Below, piece after piece: positions 12,020 to 22,967 of a DNA stretch of 64,000 bases (position 1 is its first letter; each line of letters opens with the position of its first letter). The translations under genes and the position numbers were made by a program. The notes below the pieces were generated by a model. It was not told the origin of the DNA, did not search any database, and worked only from the letters and a program-made list of their open reading frames with translations. Origin of the DNA: Phoma sp. XZ068 (lineage: Eukaryota; Ascomycota; Dothideomycetes; Pleosporales; Didymellaceae); the NCBI GenBank assembly GCA_004835665.1, contig RBKR01000029.1, forward strand, positions 361,539-425,538. The letters are read 5' to 3'.

Positions 12020-12670
12020 GAACCAGCGTCACCTCGTCTCAATCCCCACTGCTCTCCGGCTCAAAGAATCAACGATACAGAAGAGTTGGAGACAGAGTGG
12101 CATAATCTTCAGAGCGAGCAGGAGAGCGTTCAACAGTGCATAAACGTTTGTACAGATGTTGCAGCTTACATAGATTCGGTTCGACCAAGAATCATACCAC
12201 ACACGTCCTCGCATAATGATCGCCTGGTGATCACGACCACTGCATGTATAGCCCAAAGATTAACGGAGCGATTATCAGGTCGTTGTAAGGATGATATTAT
12301 GAGTATGCTTTCACAATTGCGCGATTGTGTTCATGACGTTGCTCTGCGCCAAAACACTCTGCCCTACCAGCACACGACTTCAGCGGACCAGACAAATGAG
12401 CAAACGAGGCTGCAAGAGCAAATTGAAAGCATCAAGAAGAGTCTAACGATCTGCGAAGAAGCGTCTCAGAAAGCTCAGCCTGATCGCACGAATGTGTTTG
12501 AGGATACTACCATGGCGGATGACGGGCACCAGATAATAGTTTCTACATTTGGTGATTTGATATGTGCTCGGAAGATCAGCGCGGGCGCCAGATCGCTGCA
12601 ATGGTTTGGGCAGATGTCAGACGAATCCCTGCAGGAGTTGTCACGAAAGCGAGGCCGCGCCGGCTTTTAG
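12020..12670 (+). pseudogene. headless NLR (STAND) N-terminal-domain fragment
   Basis: The open frame from about 12020 to TAG at 12668-12670 carries the fungal STAND N-terminal domain often labelled 'azaphilone pigment cluster protein L N-terminal'. Its parts are a helical CINVCTDVAAYIDSV segment, an IESIKKSLTICEEASQKAQ helix, then FEDTTMADDGHQIIVSTFGD and ARSLQWFGQMSDESLQELS. The usual start of this domain is missing and no ATG precedes the conserved part in frame. No NACHT ATPase follows, so this is a truncated relic or at best a stand-alone domain. It converges with the intact NACHT gene on the other strand about 530 bp downstream. The recognition comes from the residue pattern, not from a search. 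Confidence 0.55.
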
Positions 12671-13199
12671 CAGAGCTCGTAGAACGTGTACGTAGCATTA
12701 CGTTATAAACTATGTCCCAACCGATGAACACATTTGAGCCTGCCTCGGCTGATGTTTGCGGTCCATAATCGCACTTAAAAGCAATTGGCGTTCCTATTGA
12801 ATTCGACCTTCCAAGGTGCAAGTGATCCTGTTGGAATGAAATTGATGAAGTAGGCATCGAGCCTCCTCTTTAGCAGAAGGAAGACAATATGAAGTTGGAT
12901 ATATAGCTTCCTCGAATTGGCGTTTTCGTAGCTACAAACAGAGAGAATTGTTGAATGCGAAGCTGCATACGATAGTTCTTGGCTAGTTTCTTCTCCGGAG
13001 AGCTGGAGTAGTTTCTGCGAAGCGCTGAACAAAAGTAGTGCACAGCCAATGAAGGTGATATAGCTAAATTCAGCATTTCCGATTCGACGGCCCCAATCAC
13101 CCCTGCCTTGTCACATGACCAGCCCGAGAGAGCATTTGATACGATGAGGCCTCGCCCAGTAATGCGAAGAGAGGCCTTTGTTGAACCTGCTGCAGATTG
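12671..13199. other. intergenic, convergent 3' ends
   Basis: Lies between the plus-strand NLR fragment and the stop of the minus-strand NACHT gene. Only short frames lacking features are present; nothing is annotated. Confidence 0.4.
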
Positions 13200-16100
13200 C
13201 TAAGAGCGAACATCCACTTCCATATGCTGCCGTAGTAGTTGCAGTATAACTTCCTCATTTGCCCAAGGCTTGTTCTTCATGACTATTTGTCCGTCGTGAT
13301 CACGCGTCAAGGCTGACATTGCGTCTATTTTGCCCTCGCAGATCAAAAGGCGGCACATCTCAGCATCCCCGAGTTGCATGGCTAACTGTAAGGCCTCTTG
13401 TTGTCCGTTGACGATGTGGGCGGTCCAGTCGGCCTTGACGTACGAGAGTAGTATTCTTGCGGCCTCGTACCGGCCTTTCAAGTGAAAGCCACTCTTGGTA
13501 ATCCGCATAAGGGTCGTCTCTCCATGACCATCAACCTGGTGTGTGACCATCCATAGGCGGGGAACCAGAAGTCGAAAAACTGCCGGGTTGCAGTGTACCG
13601 ATGCCATATGCAGCAGATTTTCGCCCCGAGAGTTCAGGCTTCGAAGGTCTACTTCCAAGCCTGTCTCACTTAGCAAACATTCGACCGCACCAACGTGATC
13701 ACCCAACACAGCCTCACCGATCGGGCGGGAGTCACGCCACAGTTCAGTTTTCAGCTCTTCCATGTGCTGTGCTCGATCCATCAAACGATGGATCATTGGT
13801 AGACAGCCGGCGCGAGCAGCTGTGCTTAGAAGTGCATTGCCCCATTGTTCATTGACAAGTGTATCTAACACATGGTCGACAAGATCAAAAGCTTCTGCCC
13901 AATTCTCATGGCGTACGGCAAAATCAGACCATCTTTTGATAATAAGTTGAAAGAACTCAAGATTCCGTAGCTGGTAACTGATTTTACCTTCCAAGAAAAG
14001 TATTTTTAACTTCGATAAATCGCCCCACTGCAAGATCTGATCGGCAGCGCTTGCAGCTGGTGAAGGAAGATACTTGTCCTTGTCGAAGTCCGAATTCTGG
14101 AGCATGTCGCGGAGGATTGCATCTGAGCCGTAAAGTGAAGTGATGCTGAGGGGATCGTACAATCGACTGTCAAAATCAAACCTTGCTTTGATTGCGCAAC
14201 CGGGGCGACAGTTTTGATTGATCCAGTTGTGCAGTCGCATTGAACCCGCTTGACACAGCTTTTCTAGCTTCTCTAAGCGTGGAAAAGGACCTCTTCTGGT
14301 GGCGCCGAAGTGCTTGAGCCAATGGCTGGATGCGTAAACGAAGAACTCACCAAAGCCACGCTCGGTCGGATCGTAGCATATCATGTCTTCTTCCCACACT
14401 TCCCATGTGCAATTGACATCATACTCGAAGGACTTCCGGTCGCTGAATAAGTCCACTTCTTGAGGGAGCTCGTCAATTGCCATTTGCTCCTCAGAGAATA
14501 GGGGAACGGTACCGACTTCTTGTAGCAGAAGATAATTGATGCAGATGTCTAACATGAACGCTTCTAAGCTCTCGATGCGAGGCGTAATTGCCTGGCTAGA
14601 CGCTGTCGACGTATCAAATCCTTTGAGATATGACCAGTCTCGTATAACGAATTCCTTCACTGACTGGTGGACGAGTCGGACCTGACGCTTTCTGAGATCT
14701 GCGAAATCAACACGGGTGATGAATGGATAGATCAGACTCATCACTCTTTGATGATCTACTAGTTGAGCAAGAGCAGTAACAGTGTTGATCTCGTGTTGAG
14801 CCGCAGCTAGTGCCACGGCCCAGGTGAGCTCTTGGATACTGAGAGGTCTACACGCAGCAGCGAGTAGCTTCAAGGCTAGGGCTGCAATCTCTTCATTCTC
14901 AGGGTCATTCGAAGAGTTTCGTGAGAGCAAGGTGGTGTAAAGTTCCGAGAGCTGGCCCGGTAAAGACATCTCCTCTAAGAAAAGTCGCATCGGCGCAAGC
15001 GCTTTGATTTTACGAACTTCAATCAGTTCGACAGTCATCTTTGTCCATATAGCGCTTCCCTGTGCTAACCGAGACAACGTTGCAATGACGAGTGCTTTGA
15101 CGTCCTCTGATAGATAGGACAGTTGCTCTCGGACTGTATGCCGGACAATGACACTATCTCTGTCAACGTTGGACTCCAAAGTGATTCTGGTCGTTTGTTT
15201 CAGCTGCTCCAGGATCTCTTCTTCGGGCCGCGAAGAGAGAAGAATCTTGAGTCGCGGAGTTTTCTTTAGCAAGTTATCCAGCACTTGCAAAAGTGTTCTT
15301 CGAGACGTTCTATCGCACTCATCTAGGCCATCAATAATGATGAAGAGCAGGCGATCGAATGTTGCTAGAATTAATTCCATGAATTCCCCTAGCTTGCTTG
15401 CACTCGTTGCCGGCTCGAGGCTTCCAGAGGCTTGATTTTCCTTGTACCATTCATAGAACGTCTTCTTGAGGCCAGAAAGCTGTTCAAGCAGCGCCAGGAT
15501 CAATCCGGATAAGATACTGACAGCTTGGCCAGTTTCGTCATCTCGACAGTAATAATAGCATACCTTGGGCCTAGGTATAAGGCATCCATTTCTTTGATTC
15601 AACTCATCCACAATAAATGTCATGGCAACCGTTTTCCCACAACCCATTTCGCCAAGAACCAAGAGTTGTTGGGAGTCGGGGGCGTTGCACCAATGGGTGA
15701 AATCAGGGTGCGTGAGTAAGAACTTGCAGGCCTCATCGCTTCGAAGCTCCCTAAGGCGGTTATGGTATCGAGCCTGCTGATTCATTCTACTGCTTTCAAG
15801 CCATCTAGCAACTAAAATCTCATGAGTATGTACCATGCGTCGGCCAATAATAACTTACTCTCACGGTCGTAAAGCATAGACTTGATGTCCTCAACGATCT
15901 CCCACGTCGATTTTTCAATGAGTCTTCGAAGAGTATCAGCATGTCCCAAGAAATCTTGGACGATGTTCGGCAGGCGGTCGGTCTCTAGAATCATCTTCAT
16001 TGCCAACTTCCTTCCTCTTTGTGTGAGGATTTCGTGCGCAACCCTATAAAACTCTAGTATTTTCTGGTACACACAAACAAGCGCCTATACGGTATTAGCA

Positions 16101-17015
16101 AGATGTCCGAGATTGTCATATAAATTACCTTATGGATGTCTGTCTTGTTCACTCTCTGTCCAAGCGTGTCACAATCATCGATGTAAGAAAGTTGCTCCAA
16201 CATCTCGCCAATCTGCCTTGCGAACTCCAAGTCGGCAGTTGCGAAGCTTATCGCAATCTGTAATTGGTCAGATGGGTTACACTCGTTCTCATGAATGCTA
16301 TAGCCCAATGGCATACTTACTGCTGTCACACTTCTGACGACGCCAATGACAGCTGACGCTGCGGGATCAAGATTGGCCAGAGGAGATGCTAGGTCTAATG
16401 CCAGCTTGAATCTTTCGAGCGGTACTTGGATAGAACGTAGATACGCCACACCACGCAGGAACGCCGATTGCTGGGTCGTTCCTTTATCTATGCCTTCAAG
16501 CTCTGCAAACAGCTGCGCAGCACTGCTGCCCACGAGAATAGCCACGTCAACGTCCTTTCCAAGGCTCTCGACGGCTTCACGATACGCTGCACTCCAAAGA
16601 TCAGAGGAGATGATCGAATTCTTAGTGTTGTCATCGAGGGTCGACCGATTCATAGAGAGCGAGAGATGATCCGGGTGAAGACAGCTTTGATCTGTTCGAA
16701 TCTGAGCCCCAGCATCGCCAGTGATAGTCGAACCTTCAGACACGCCGTCCGCTCGTAACGTGGGTTGCATGCCAGCACTGATTACTTGCTTAGCTTAAAA
16801 AAAACCAGAATAGTACGTGGAACTGACTGAGATGCCACATTCTGCTGTGCATCGAGTTTTTGGAGCGTTGGAGTACTGGTATCGTCTGGAGCATGCTGGA
16901 GTTTCCGACGTAGACGAGTTAGTCGCTTAGATAGCCCACGCCGAAAACTCCCACTCCGGGTAGATGTGGAGGACGCCATGGGGATGAATCTTCGAAAAGC
17001 TGGGTCGTTTGTCAC
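13200..17015 (-). CDS. NACHT-ankyrin STAND protein (fungal NLR)
   Basis: Signal-transduction ATPase of the fungal NLR type; such proteins are linked to heterokaryon incompatibility and non-self responses. Five exons: 17015-16828, 16777-16321, 16257-16129, 16084-15859 and 15811-13200. All introns are GT..AG with consistent phase, and the protein is about 1203 aa (1191 if the ATG at 16979 is used). The helical N-terminal region (about 60-330) resembles fungal STAND N-terminal domains. The NACHT follows: Walker A LGEMGCGKT at about 386-394 and Walker B LLFIIIDGLDECD at about 490-500, then LLSSRPEEE as sensor. A winged-helix-like region ends at VHQSVKEFVI. C-terminal ankyrin-like repeats include ENLLHMASVHCNPAVFRLL and GETTLMRITKSG. 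There are no frameshifts. The final splice (acceptor ATTTTAG, 15812) was chosen to restore DREIARWLESS. Confidence 0.9.
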
Positions 17016-17539
17016 TCTAACGGAACGGACCGTACGTGGGCAGAAGAATGGGCTGTTCGCGTCTCCCCACTAGACTGTTGTACTAGCCGTAAATGAGGTA
17101 CCCCGCGTTGCACCAAGACTTATCAGGTGAGCAATTATCGTACGCTGCTCACGCGAGTGCACAGACATGGCAATGCTTCCTGCATAACAGAAACACAAAG
17201 CTGAACATTTCGATTGCTGTCGCAGTGCCCAGAAGAGGCATTGCACAATAGCTGTGATATGCATGTTCTCAAAACTCCAAATTATTTCTGGCTCCAAGCG
17301 GTGGGGGACATCATTTCCTGCCGGGCGTGTCAGTCGGACAAACCATTACCCGATTCCATTAAAAATTCGAAGCCGCCTTGGCAAGCCTCGGCCCCTCAAA
17401 TCTATGGGAAAGTACGATCGTCAGCTCCTTCCGATCGATTACGGCTTGCCATCTGCTGTGAACTCTACCTGGACGGCGACAATCGACAAAGTTGTCTTTG
17501 TATGAAACCACGACCCTGATCTATGGTTCACAGATCGAC
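17016..17539. other. divergent promoter region
   Basis: This 0.5-kb region separates the start of the NACHT gene (minus) from the start of the 2EXR/F-box-like gene (plus), so both promoters should lie here. No coding frame or distinct repeat is visible. Confidence 0.5.
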
Positions 17540-18232
17540 ATGGATTCTAGGCAAAAGAGAGAACCAGCCCTAACAAGCTCAACCCCAGTCAGCTTCCTCG
17601 ATTTGCCTAGAGGGGTACGCGACAATATATACAAGAGACTACTCGTTCTACGACATCCACTCTACATCTTCCAAGAACCGTACTCCCCGGTAGAGAGCTT
17701 TGCGCCTGACAGGCCCTTCCGATGGCTTGCATTGCTGTATACCAATCGACAGGTGTACACGGAGTCTAGCGCAGTGCTCTATGGCATGAACCAGTTCCAA
17801 CTCGAGGATATCTCACCACTCCAAGCCGACCTCCTGCGATCGTTTTTAGACTGCATTGGCCCTATGAATGCAGCCTCGCTCACCCATCTGTGTGTGAACT
17901 TCCCGGTCGCAGAACGCATAAATGGCCAGGCGGAAAGAGTTAAGCTCAGGACTGATAGTCTGCAGAGCGTCAGACTCTATCGAGACAAGTGCACTAAGTT
18001 GTCGACTCTGGAAACTGTTGTGCACTACAAGAACTCCAGCTTTTTTAGGGAGCCGGATGACTTTCTTCGAGAGGCGCTGTCACTGATCGATGCACGATTG
18101 AGAGCTATCCCCTCATTGTGCAGGGTGATTGTCCGGTTTGTTGACTTCAATGGGATCCCAACTGCTTCAGCAAAAGATTTAATGCGGGAGCTTGGATGGG
18201 AAGTGGTGTCTCGCAATGGAAGTCAATCCTAA
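17540..18232 (+). CDS. 2EXR/F-box-like fungal protein
   Basis: Single exon, about 230 aa from ATG 17540 (MDSRQKREPAL), chosen over the in-frame 17492 start because the conserved part begins just after it. The pattern FLDLPRGVRDNIYKRLLVL, then FRWLALLYTNRQVYTESSAV and LYGMNQFQLE, matches the large dothideomycete family of 2EXR/F-box-like proteins: an L-P-x-E/G-V-R-x-x-I-Y motif followed by L-L-x-x-N-R-Q-x-x-x-E. The remainder, with VIVRFVDFNG, is typical of the same family's C-terminus. Function is unknown; a substrate-adaptor role is only an inference. It is divergently transcribed from the NACHT gene. Confidence 0.7.
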   Translation: MDSRQKREPALTSSTPVSFLDLPRGVRDNIYKRLLVLRHPLYIFQEPYSPVESFAPDRPFRWLALLYTNRQVYTESSAVLYGMNQFQLEDISPLQADLLRSFLDCIGPMNAASLTHLCVNFPVAERINGQAERVKLRTDSLQSVRLYRDKCTKLSTLETVVHYKNSSFFREPDDFLREALSLIDARLRAIPSLCRVIVRFVDFNGIPTASAKDLMRELGWEVVSRNGSQS

Positions 18233-18479
18233 CGACAAACATGGGAATGTCAGTGATTATTCAATATGGTGAGCGCTTCTTGGTCTTGTCAGTCTATCAT
18301 AGGGCTCATTAAGATCGGAATACCGGCTACATCAAGCGTTTACTGCGATAGTTAAAGTGGAGGAAGTGAATAAAGCAGAAGAAACTAGCAGCCTCTACCA
18401 GCCGACGAGTGCTAGTACTTCCAACCAAACACAGTAGCACACATAGTCCAATCTATACTACACTTGGATCTAGCATGTG
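18233..18479. other. intergenic, no gene seen
   Basis: Sequence between the 2EXR-like gene and the DUF3723 scar. No frame, repeat or RNA gene is supported. Confidence 0.4.
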
Positions 18480-18700
18480 GACTTACAGAGCCGTATCCAC
18501 TTTTTGATGCCAGATTAGCCACTTGTACAAAGACGAGTATGCCGATACTCTGTCACATCCTGCGCGGCTGGAGAAGTGCGTAGCAACGGGCCAACAGGAC
18601 ATCCTGAAGAATCGAGGCGTAATGTATCCGCGCGATAGAGCGTGGCTTGCCGACACAAGGATCTTACCGTGGCTTACCACTCATCACTCCATAACCTGCA
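18480..18700 (-). pseudogene. DUF3723 relic
   Basis: The minus-strand frame reads ...SRGYITPR..., the same octapeptide as in the DUF3723 gene at 55.9 kb. At DNA level 26 bases are identical between the two places: TCGAGGCGTAATGTATCCGC plus GCGATA, starting at about 18612 and about 55888. Flanking residues diverge and no intact gene exists here. This is most simply a scar of an older DUF3723 copy on the same strand as the one at 55-57 kb. Confidence 0.5.
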
Positions 18701-19588
18701 TACTACTATCTCGCTTTGACATCGTCTGGTGATTCACTGTGGTGTTATCTTTTTGGAATGTGAGCGGGTTGCGATATCAATGTAGACAGCCTTGCCACGA
18801 ACGTATTTGATCAGCAACGACCGCGTTTGTACCCTTCATTACCAGCAATTGAACATTGACTATTAATTCCGTTCCAGTACTCGACCCAGGAATAACCTTT
18901 CTACCAACGCTTTCAGCGCTTGCCTATAGGCCGGTGCCTGAGACTTCTGAATTCCACATAGCCACTTATGAGAAAGCTATGTCTCATGTCCGAGCTCTTG
19001 ATCTAACTGGCCACAACTTTTGTTGAGAAACTCATGGGCTCCAAAAAAACCACGTAGTTGGTGTGAGGGTCAACTTGAGGGGAGGAGATGGACGTACATG
19101 TTTTCAACGCTACTCAAAAAGACACTGCCCAGCACTAGTAGCTATCTTCGTTTGTGCCGAAGTCCTGTTATAACAGCTATGTCACCTCGCTGCATCACTT
19201 TAGCCATCTAGTGCATGGATGCCCATAACGTGTAGTATGGAAATCTAGCAGCAAGCGCAAAAGCAAGATCTAAGCGACATTTTATGTAAACTCAAGAGGT
19301 AACAATGCAGTCTTATTCTCCAAGCCAGTAGCGCTCAGCTTTCGTAAGGGCAGTCTAACAAATGCCAGTGATAAACTACTATCAACTGGCCCAGTACCGT
19401 CGCGCTATCGCGTACTTCTTATGCTCAACAGAGTTGCAAGGGAGGCCTGGGCATTGCATCAGGGTATATACGTCCTGTTATTAACAACTGACTGAACGTA
19501 CCCTCCTCGGCAGCCGCTATGTTAGTTCCGTTGTTCTTATACGGGATTTAGCCCGATGTTGCTCTCGTTATCCACGTTGTTGTCTAAG
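18701..19588. other. gene-free stretch
   Basis: Only short frames without features are present on both strands. Base composition looks more AT-rich than the neighbouring genes, in keeping with degenerate DNA, but I have not measured it. Confidence 0.35.
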
Positions 19589-20447
19589 TTAGCTACTCGT
19601 ATCGAACCCCTTCGGAGAGACGCCACTCGGCCCAAGCAGAAGACGAGTGGGCACAAAAGTTAAGTCGATGTACAGACCTGTTGGTGTTAGTATTAACTGT
19701 AAAACTGTTCCAGTACGTACAAGTAACATGCTTTGATAATTTCGGTCACTGATCGTCCTGTTTGATACCGACTGAACGTAGATAATCACAGCGTTGATTA
19801 ACTGACAGAACGCTACGGCCACATTTGAGATTATGAACGCAAGTAACAGTCTTTATACCTCAGGTTATCCCGCCTGCTCGTTTGTGTTTATACAGCCGCT
19901 GACTTAAGACTATTGAAGCAAGGGTTGCCAGACCAGCAAGATACAAGAACAACTTATATGTGCGCTAGGAAGTTTTGTTCCTACTGTTACTTAGTTAAAA
20001 GGACTGTGAGGTGGGGAGGCACAGCCTTGCATTATGCAAAAGATGAACTCCAGTGCTGCAGTGACCAAAAATGCTCCGTATACGTATAAAACTGCCCAGG
20101 TTGGGCTATCGAATAGCGTAGAATTCGAGCGAACTAAAGTGAAGGTGAGCTGGGATGGTATATGCCGAATGAGATGACATACGTTGATCGCCACATCAGC
20201 TTGGAGTGCACTGATAACGAGTGATTCCAGCCAATACACTTAAGGTGGTAAGGGCGACCACTGCGTATATGATGGCAGATGCTATGATTGTAACCTGACT
20301 AAAGCCAAAGGCGATAGGTAAGACCTTCGCGAAGTAGGTTGTTGCTTGCGATCTGGATCTTGTAGTATCAACATATAAGAGCGAGATGCTTATGAGCAAA
20401 CTGAAGGAATGGCTTATTATAAAGCCAATAAAAAGTGTGGTGCCCAT
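19589..20447 (-). pseudogene. integral membrane protein, frameshifted copy A of the 37.9-kb gene
   Basis: Homologous along its whole length to the intact gene at 37865-38713. Shared blocks: the N-terminal span FIGFIISHSFSLLISISLLY, then ALQADVAINVCHLI, then TWAVLYVYGAFLVTAALEF, then AVAFCQLINAVIIYV and GLYIDLTFVPTRLLLGPSG. Copy A has lost one base near 20230, where the frame for YWLESLVISALQADV differs from the one before it. In the segment corresponding to HKRAGG...YKRLLFAFVIS it has about two missing bases and an in-frame stop. It lies head-to-head with the coiled-coil gene at 20768, as in the other module. Function is unknown; five to six membrane helices would be expected. Confidence 0.7.
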
Positions 20448-20499
20448 AACTAGTACAGGATGCGCAGCTTAATTGATAAGACCTAATCGTTCAATGTCA

Positions 20500-20767
20500 C
20501 GCAAGCTTTATCTGCAGCAATGAGTCGGTCGAAGAAGTTTGTCTGGTGTATAATAATAATAGAACAGGAACAGAGCATCGGGGTCAAAATGCCGCGATGC
20601 TTGATACATCCTGACAGAAGATATGGCAGACGGTATTCAAGCAGCCGAGATCCGACGTCAGATGAAAAGGGGCAGTTCAATACGGCAAGATGTGCGAATT
20701 GCAATGCACATGCATAAGGTTCAAAAGGATGCCTTCCTAGTGCCGCATCTTAGGCCTCAGACACATA
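20500..20767 (+). other. conserved block between the divergent module genes
   Basis: A stretch that reads SIGVKMPRCLI...RRYGRRYSSSRDPTS on the plus strand recurs as SIGIIMLRSLI...RRHGRRYSINRYPTS at about 37640-37750 (minus). A further degraded copy lies at about 26280-26400 (plus). It may be an additional 5' exon of the coiled-coil gene or a conserved bidirectional promoter. In the 37-kb copy its frame runs on into the coiled-coil exon, which favours coding. Confidence 0.45.
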
Positions 20768-21335
20768 ATGGATTCAGACTCGTCTCCCGATTGTGTTCGT
20801 CCTCAGCATAGCACAGACAGCTCGCAGGCAACGGTGGAAGATCCTGACTTGTACAAGAACCTGGTACGTGGAACACTGTATGGGAATTGAATGCAAATCG
20901 AGCGTACAGCTGATACGACTCGTCTTGAAGTTGTCTGAGATTGCGGATCCCGGTTGCAGTGACACAGGTTCGAGTGGGTACTTTACTGGGCCACTGCCTG
21001 TGGAGGCACAACAATATGAGGAAGCACCAGGTAGGTTCTAATATACAATAAATGATGTTGCTGATGTCTTCTCTGAAACAGATGATGTTAGAGGCTCCAT
21101 AGATGAGCGTAAACGTGACGTAGCCCGGCAAAGCGAGAGGATTACTGCGCTCGAGCTGGAGAACAGCAATATCACATGTATGCTGGCACATTATGAAGAT
21201 TGTTTCGAAGTCTTAGGGCGAGTATCAAGGGAAAGAAAGAGGTGGTTAAAGAGAGGCTCGGACTTTAAAGGCGAAGCGGAGAAAAACAAAATCACAAAGA
21301 AGAGGAAGAAGGTGAAATTCACTGGAGCAAACTAA
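20768..21335 (+). CDS. small coiled-coil/basic orphan protein, module copy 1
   Basis: Three exons (20768-20863, 20931-21030, 21082-21335) with GTACGT..TTGAAG and GTAGGT..AAACAG introns give 149 aa. The N-terminal part reads HSTDSSQATVEDPDLYKNL. The middle part is acidic. The third exon encodes a heptad-rich segment (ARQSERITALELENSNI) and a lysine-rich end (KNKITKKRKKVKFTGAN). The coiled coil and basic tail suggest oligomerisation and nucleic-acid or nuclear targeting, but no family is recognised. Two further copies in the window (26.5-27.0 kb, broken; 37.4-37.75 kb, 3'-truncated) support this gene model. The start may lie further upstream if the conserved block at 20.5-20.77 kb is coding. 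Confidence 0.6.
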
Positions 21336-21984
21336 TATTGCAGGTTTTAAGACATAGAAAGAAGAGCGATTGCGAAAATCATAAATGACCAGTCGATAGA
21401 ACTTTTACTCTGCGCCCCTCTGTGAACACTTATCGAGCCCTGTTGACAGATCAATCAATGGGCTGCCTCACCACGCAGGTGCCTGCTCCGCTACACCGCG
21501 TCTGCGGTAACCCTCTTCCCAAGTTTGTTCCGCTTCCTCCTGCGCTATACGTTCAGAAGGGAAGGAGAGGAGTAGGGTATATTAGCTTTCTATTTACATT
21601 TGTTTGTCGTGGTTCCATAAATCAGATTAAAGAACCCGCGCCATTTGGCATTTGTCTATAAATGGAATAACCTAGCGGGATTCGAGCCTGACGATACGCA
21701 ACATCTTCCTTCAAAAGGGTGGCGCAATGATTTGAGGTTGGATCAAGTAAACCTTGCCATGCCAATTCAGACGCTGTCAACAGCCGGAAGAGGGCATTGC
21801 AGCGGAGCGGGTGTTCTGGTAGACGCAAGAAAGAGGCACAGCCAGCGCTTACTCTTAGCATTGATGTAGGTCAAAACTGCCTTGATACAATAATTTCTCA
21901 GTAATTTACGCAATTTTAAGCTGGACACCCCCCTTCCCCCTCCCCCCTTCCCGACACATTTTCAGCCGATTGTTATACGTTATG
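21336..21984. other. downstream flank shared with the 27.1-kb copy; C-rich tract
   Basis: The first part resembles 27120-27220: a GGGCTGCCTCA/AGGCTGCTTCA match in equivalent position after the coiled-coil gene. The duplication therefore extends beyond the coding part. The rest holds no supported gene. Confidence 0.4.
21926..21953 (-). repeat. C-run tract (G-quadruplex-capable on minus strand)
   Basis: The plus strand has runs of six, five, six and three C separated by TT or T within 28 bases, ending CCCGACAC. The minus strand therefore carries four closely spaced G runs. It lies about 35 bp beyond the 3' end of the minus-strand gene at 21985-22488. Confidence 0.6.
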
Positions 21985-22488
21985 TTAAGCTGTAGTTGAA
22001 AACCCTGTACTGTTTAGAACCATAGCAGCACCACTGCCCTGCTCGATGGAAGTCCGATTACCCTCAGCCGTCTCAAGTGCAGTTTGTTCGATAGTCTCGA
22101 CAGCCTTCGTGAGGCGGATCACGCCGGCGTTGTGGAGTGCAAGTATAGCATCTTTGACCCAAACTCTGCATGTGAACGCCTCACTGGTGATCAGCGATGG
22201 CTGACCACTGCTTGGTACGTTTGCCAAAGTGGCCCGAAGTGTCGCCCAGTTGTGGCTCGTAGCGGTGCCCAATTTCAGGACAAGGCATAGACTCATTGAG
22301 CTAGGAATGCCATTGGTACTTTTGATCTCCAACGACCAACCACCACTTCTATTGACGGCGTGCCATACTTCACCCTGGGGCTTATTTGTAGGGATGAAGA
22401 TGCCCCAGTGAAAGCCAGGTTGAGGGCCGCGTAGGCTGAGGATGATGTAGATAGAGTAATCCTCGAGAAGGTTGGCAACAGCCGACAT
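21985..22488 (-). CDS. DUF6914-like fungal protein
   Basis: Single exon, 167 aa, intact (ATG 22488, TAA/TAG at 21985). The pattern fits a fungal family of uncharacterised proteins that I associate with DUF6914: a hydrophobic start SIYIILSLR, then FHWGIFIPTN, then EVWHAVNRSGGWSLE, and a helical AFTCRVWVKDAILALHNAGV. Features of that family are an HW-G-hydrophobic strand, a WHA strand and C-terminal helices around a C-x-W-V-K-D-A motif. No signal peptide is present. Function is unknown. The neighbouring frames on both strands are shadows. Confidence 0.65.
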   Translation of the reverse strand: MSAVANLLEDYSIYIILSLRGPQPGFHWGIFIPTNKPQGEVWHAVNRSGGWSLEIKSTNGIPSSMSLCLVLKLGTATSHNWATLRATLANVPSSGQPSLITSEAFTCRVWVKDAILALHNAGVIRLTKAVETIEQTALETAEGNRTSIEQGSGAAMVLNSTGFSTTA

Positions 22489-22967
22489 TGCTGATTTAGT
22501 GAAGAAGTATGCTCAGAATGCACAGAGCGAAGATGGATTGAAAAGCAGGTTGAGCGGATGGACAGTGTTCTTTCATTTCGTATGGGACCGCTTCTCATAT
22601 ACGACTCTGTAAGCGCTGTAGATTTAGTTTGACTGTGCCGTTGCAAGCGCCTGAACTGAGATTGATCGAGGTCCAGTCGTTCTATTTTTAACATGGCCAG
22701 TCTGAGGGCAGCGTTGACCCGAATGAAAATCTATTTTCAAACTGAAGTAAGAGAAGGCCGTAGTCGACGCGAGTATGAGGCGTGCCTAAATATTGGTGGA
22801 ACGTGCGAAGCGCTTCAGTCACGTGCACGTGCACTGACCACTCTGGCACCTGTGGAATGCACGCTGCTCTTCTCTGTCATTGATTGCGACAGATCACATT
22901 CTTTCAACCTCACCTAAAGTTTTCTAGTTAATGGCATTGTAGGTTATGCCGAAACACGAGCGACGCT

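Noticed and set aside
20623..20811. Possible Zn2Cys6 cluster in the block upstream of the coiled-coil gene
   Set aside because: Cysteines appear only when switching frames (RCANCNAHAH) and are not kept in the other two copies.
21622..21861. tRNA-like T-loop (GGATTCGAGCC) near 21680
   Set aside because: No acceptor stem or anticodon arm could be folded around it by eye.
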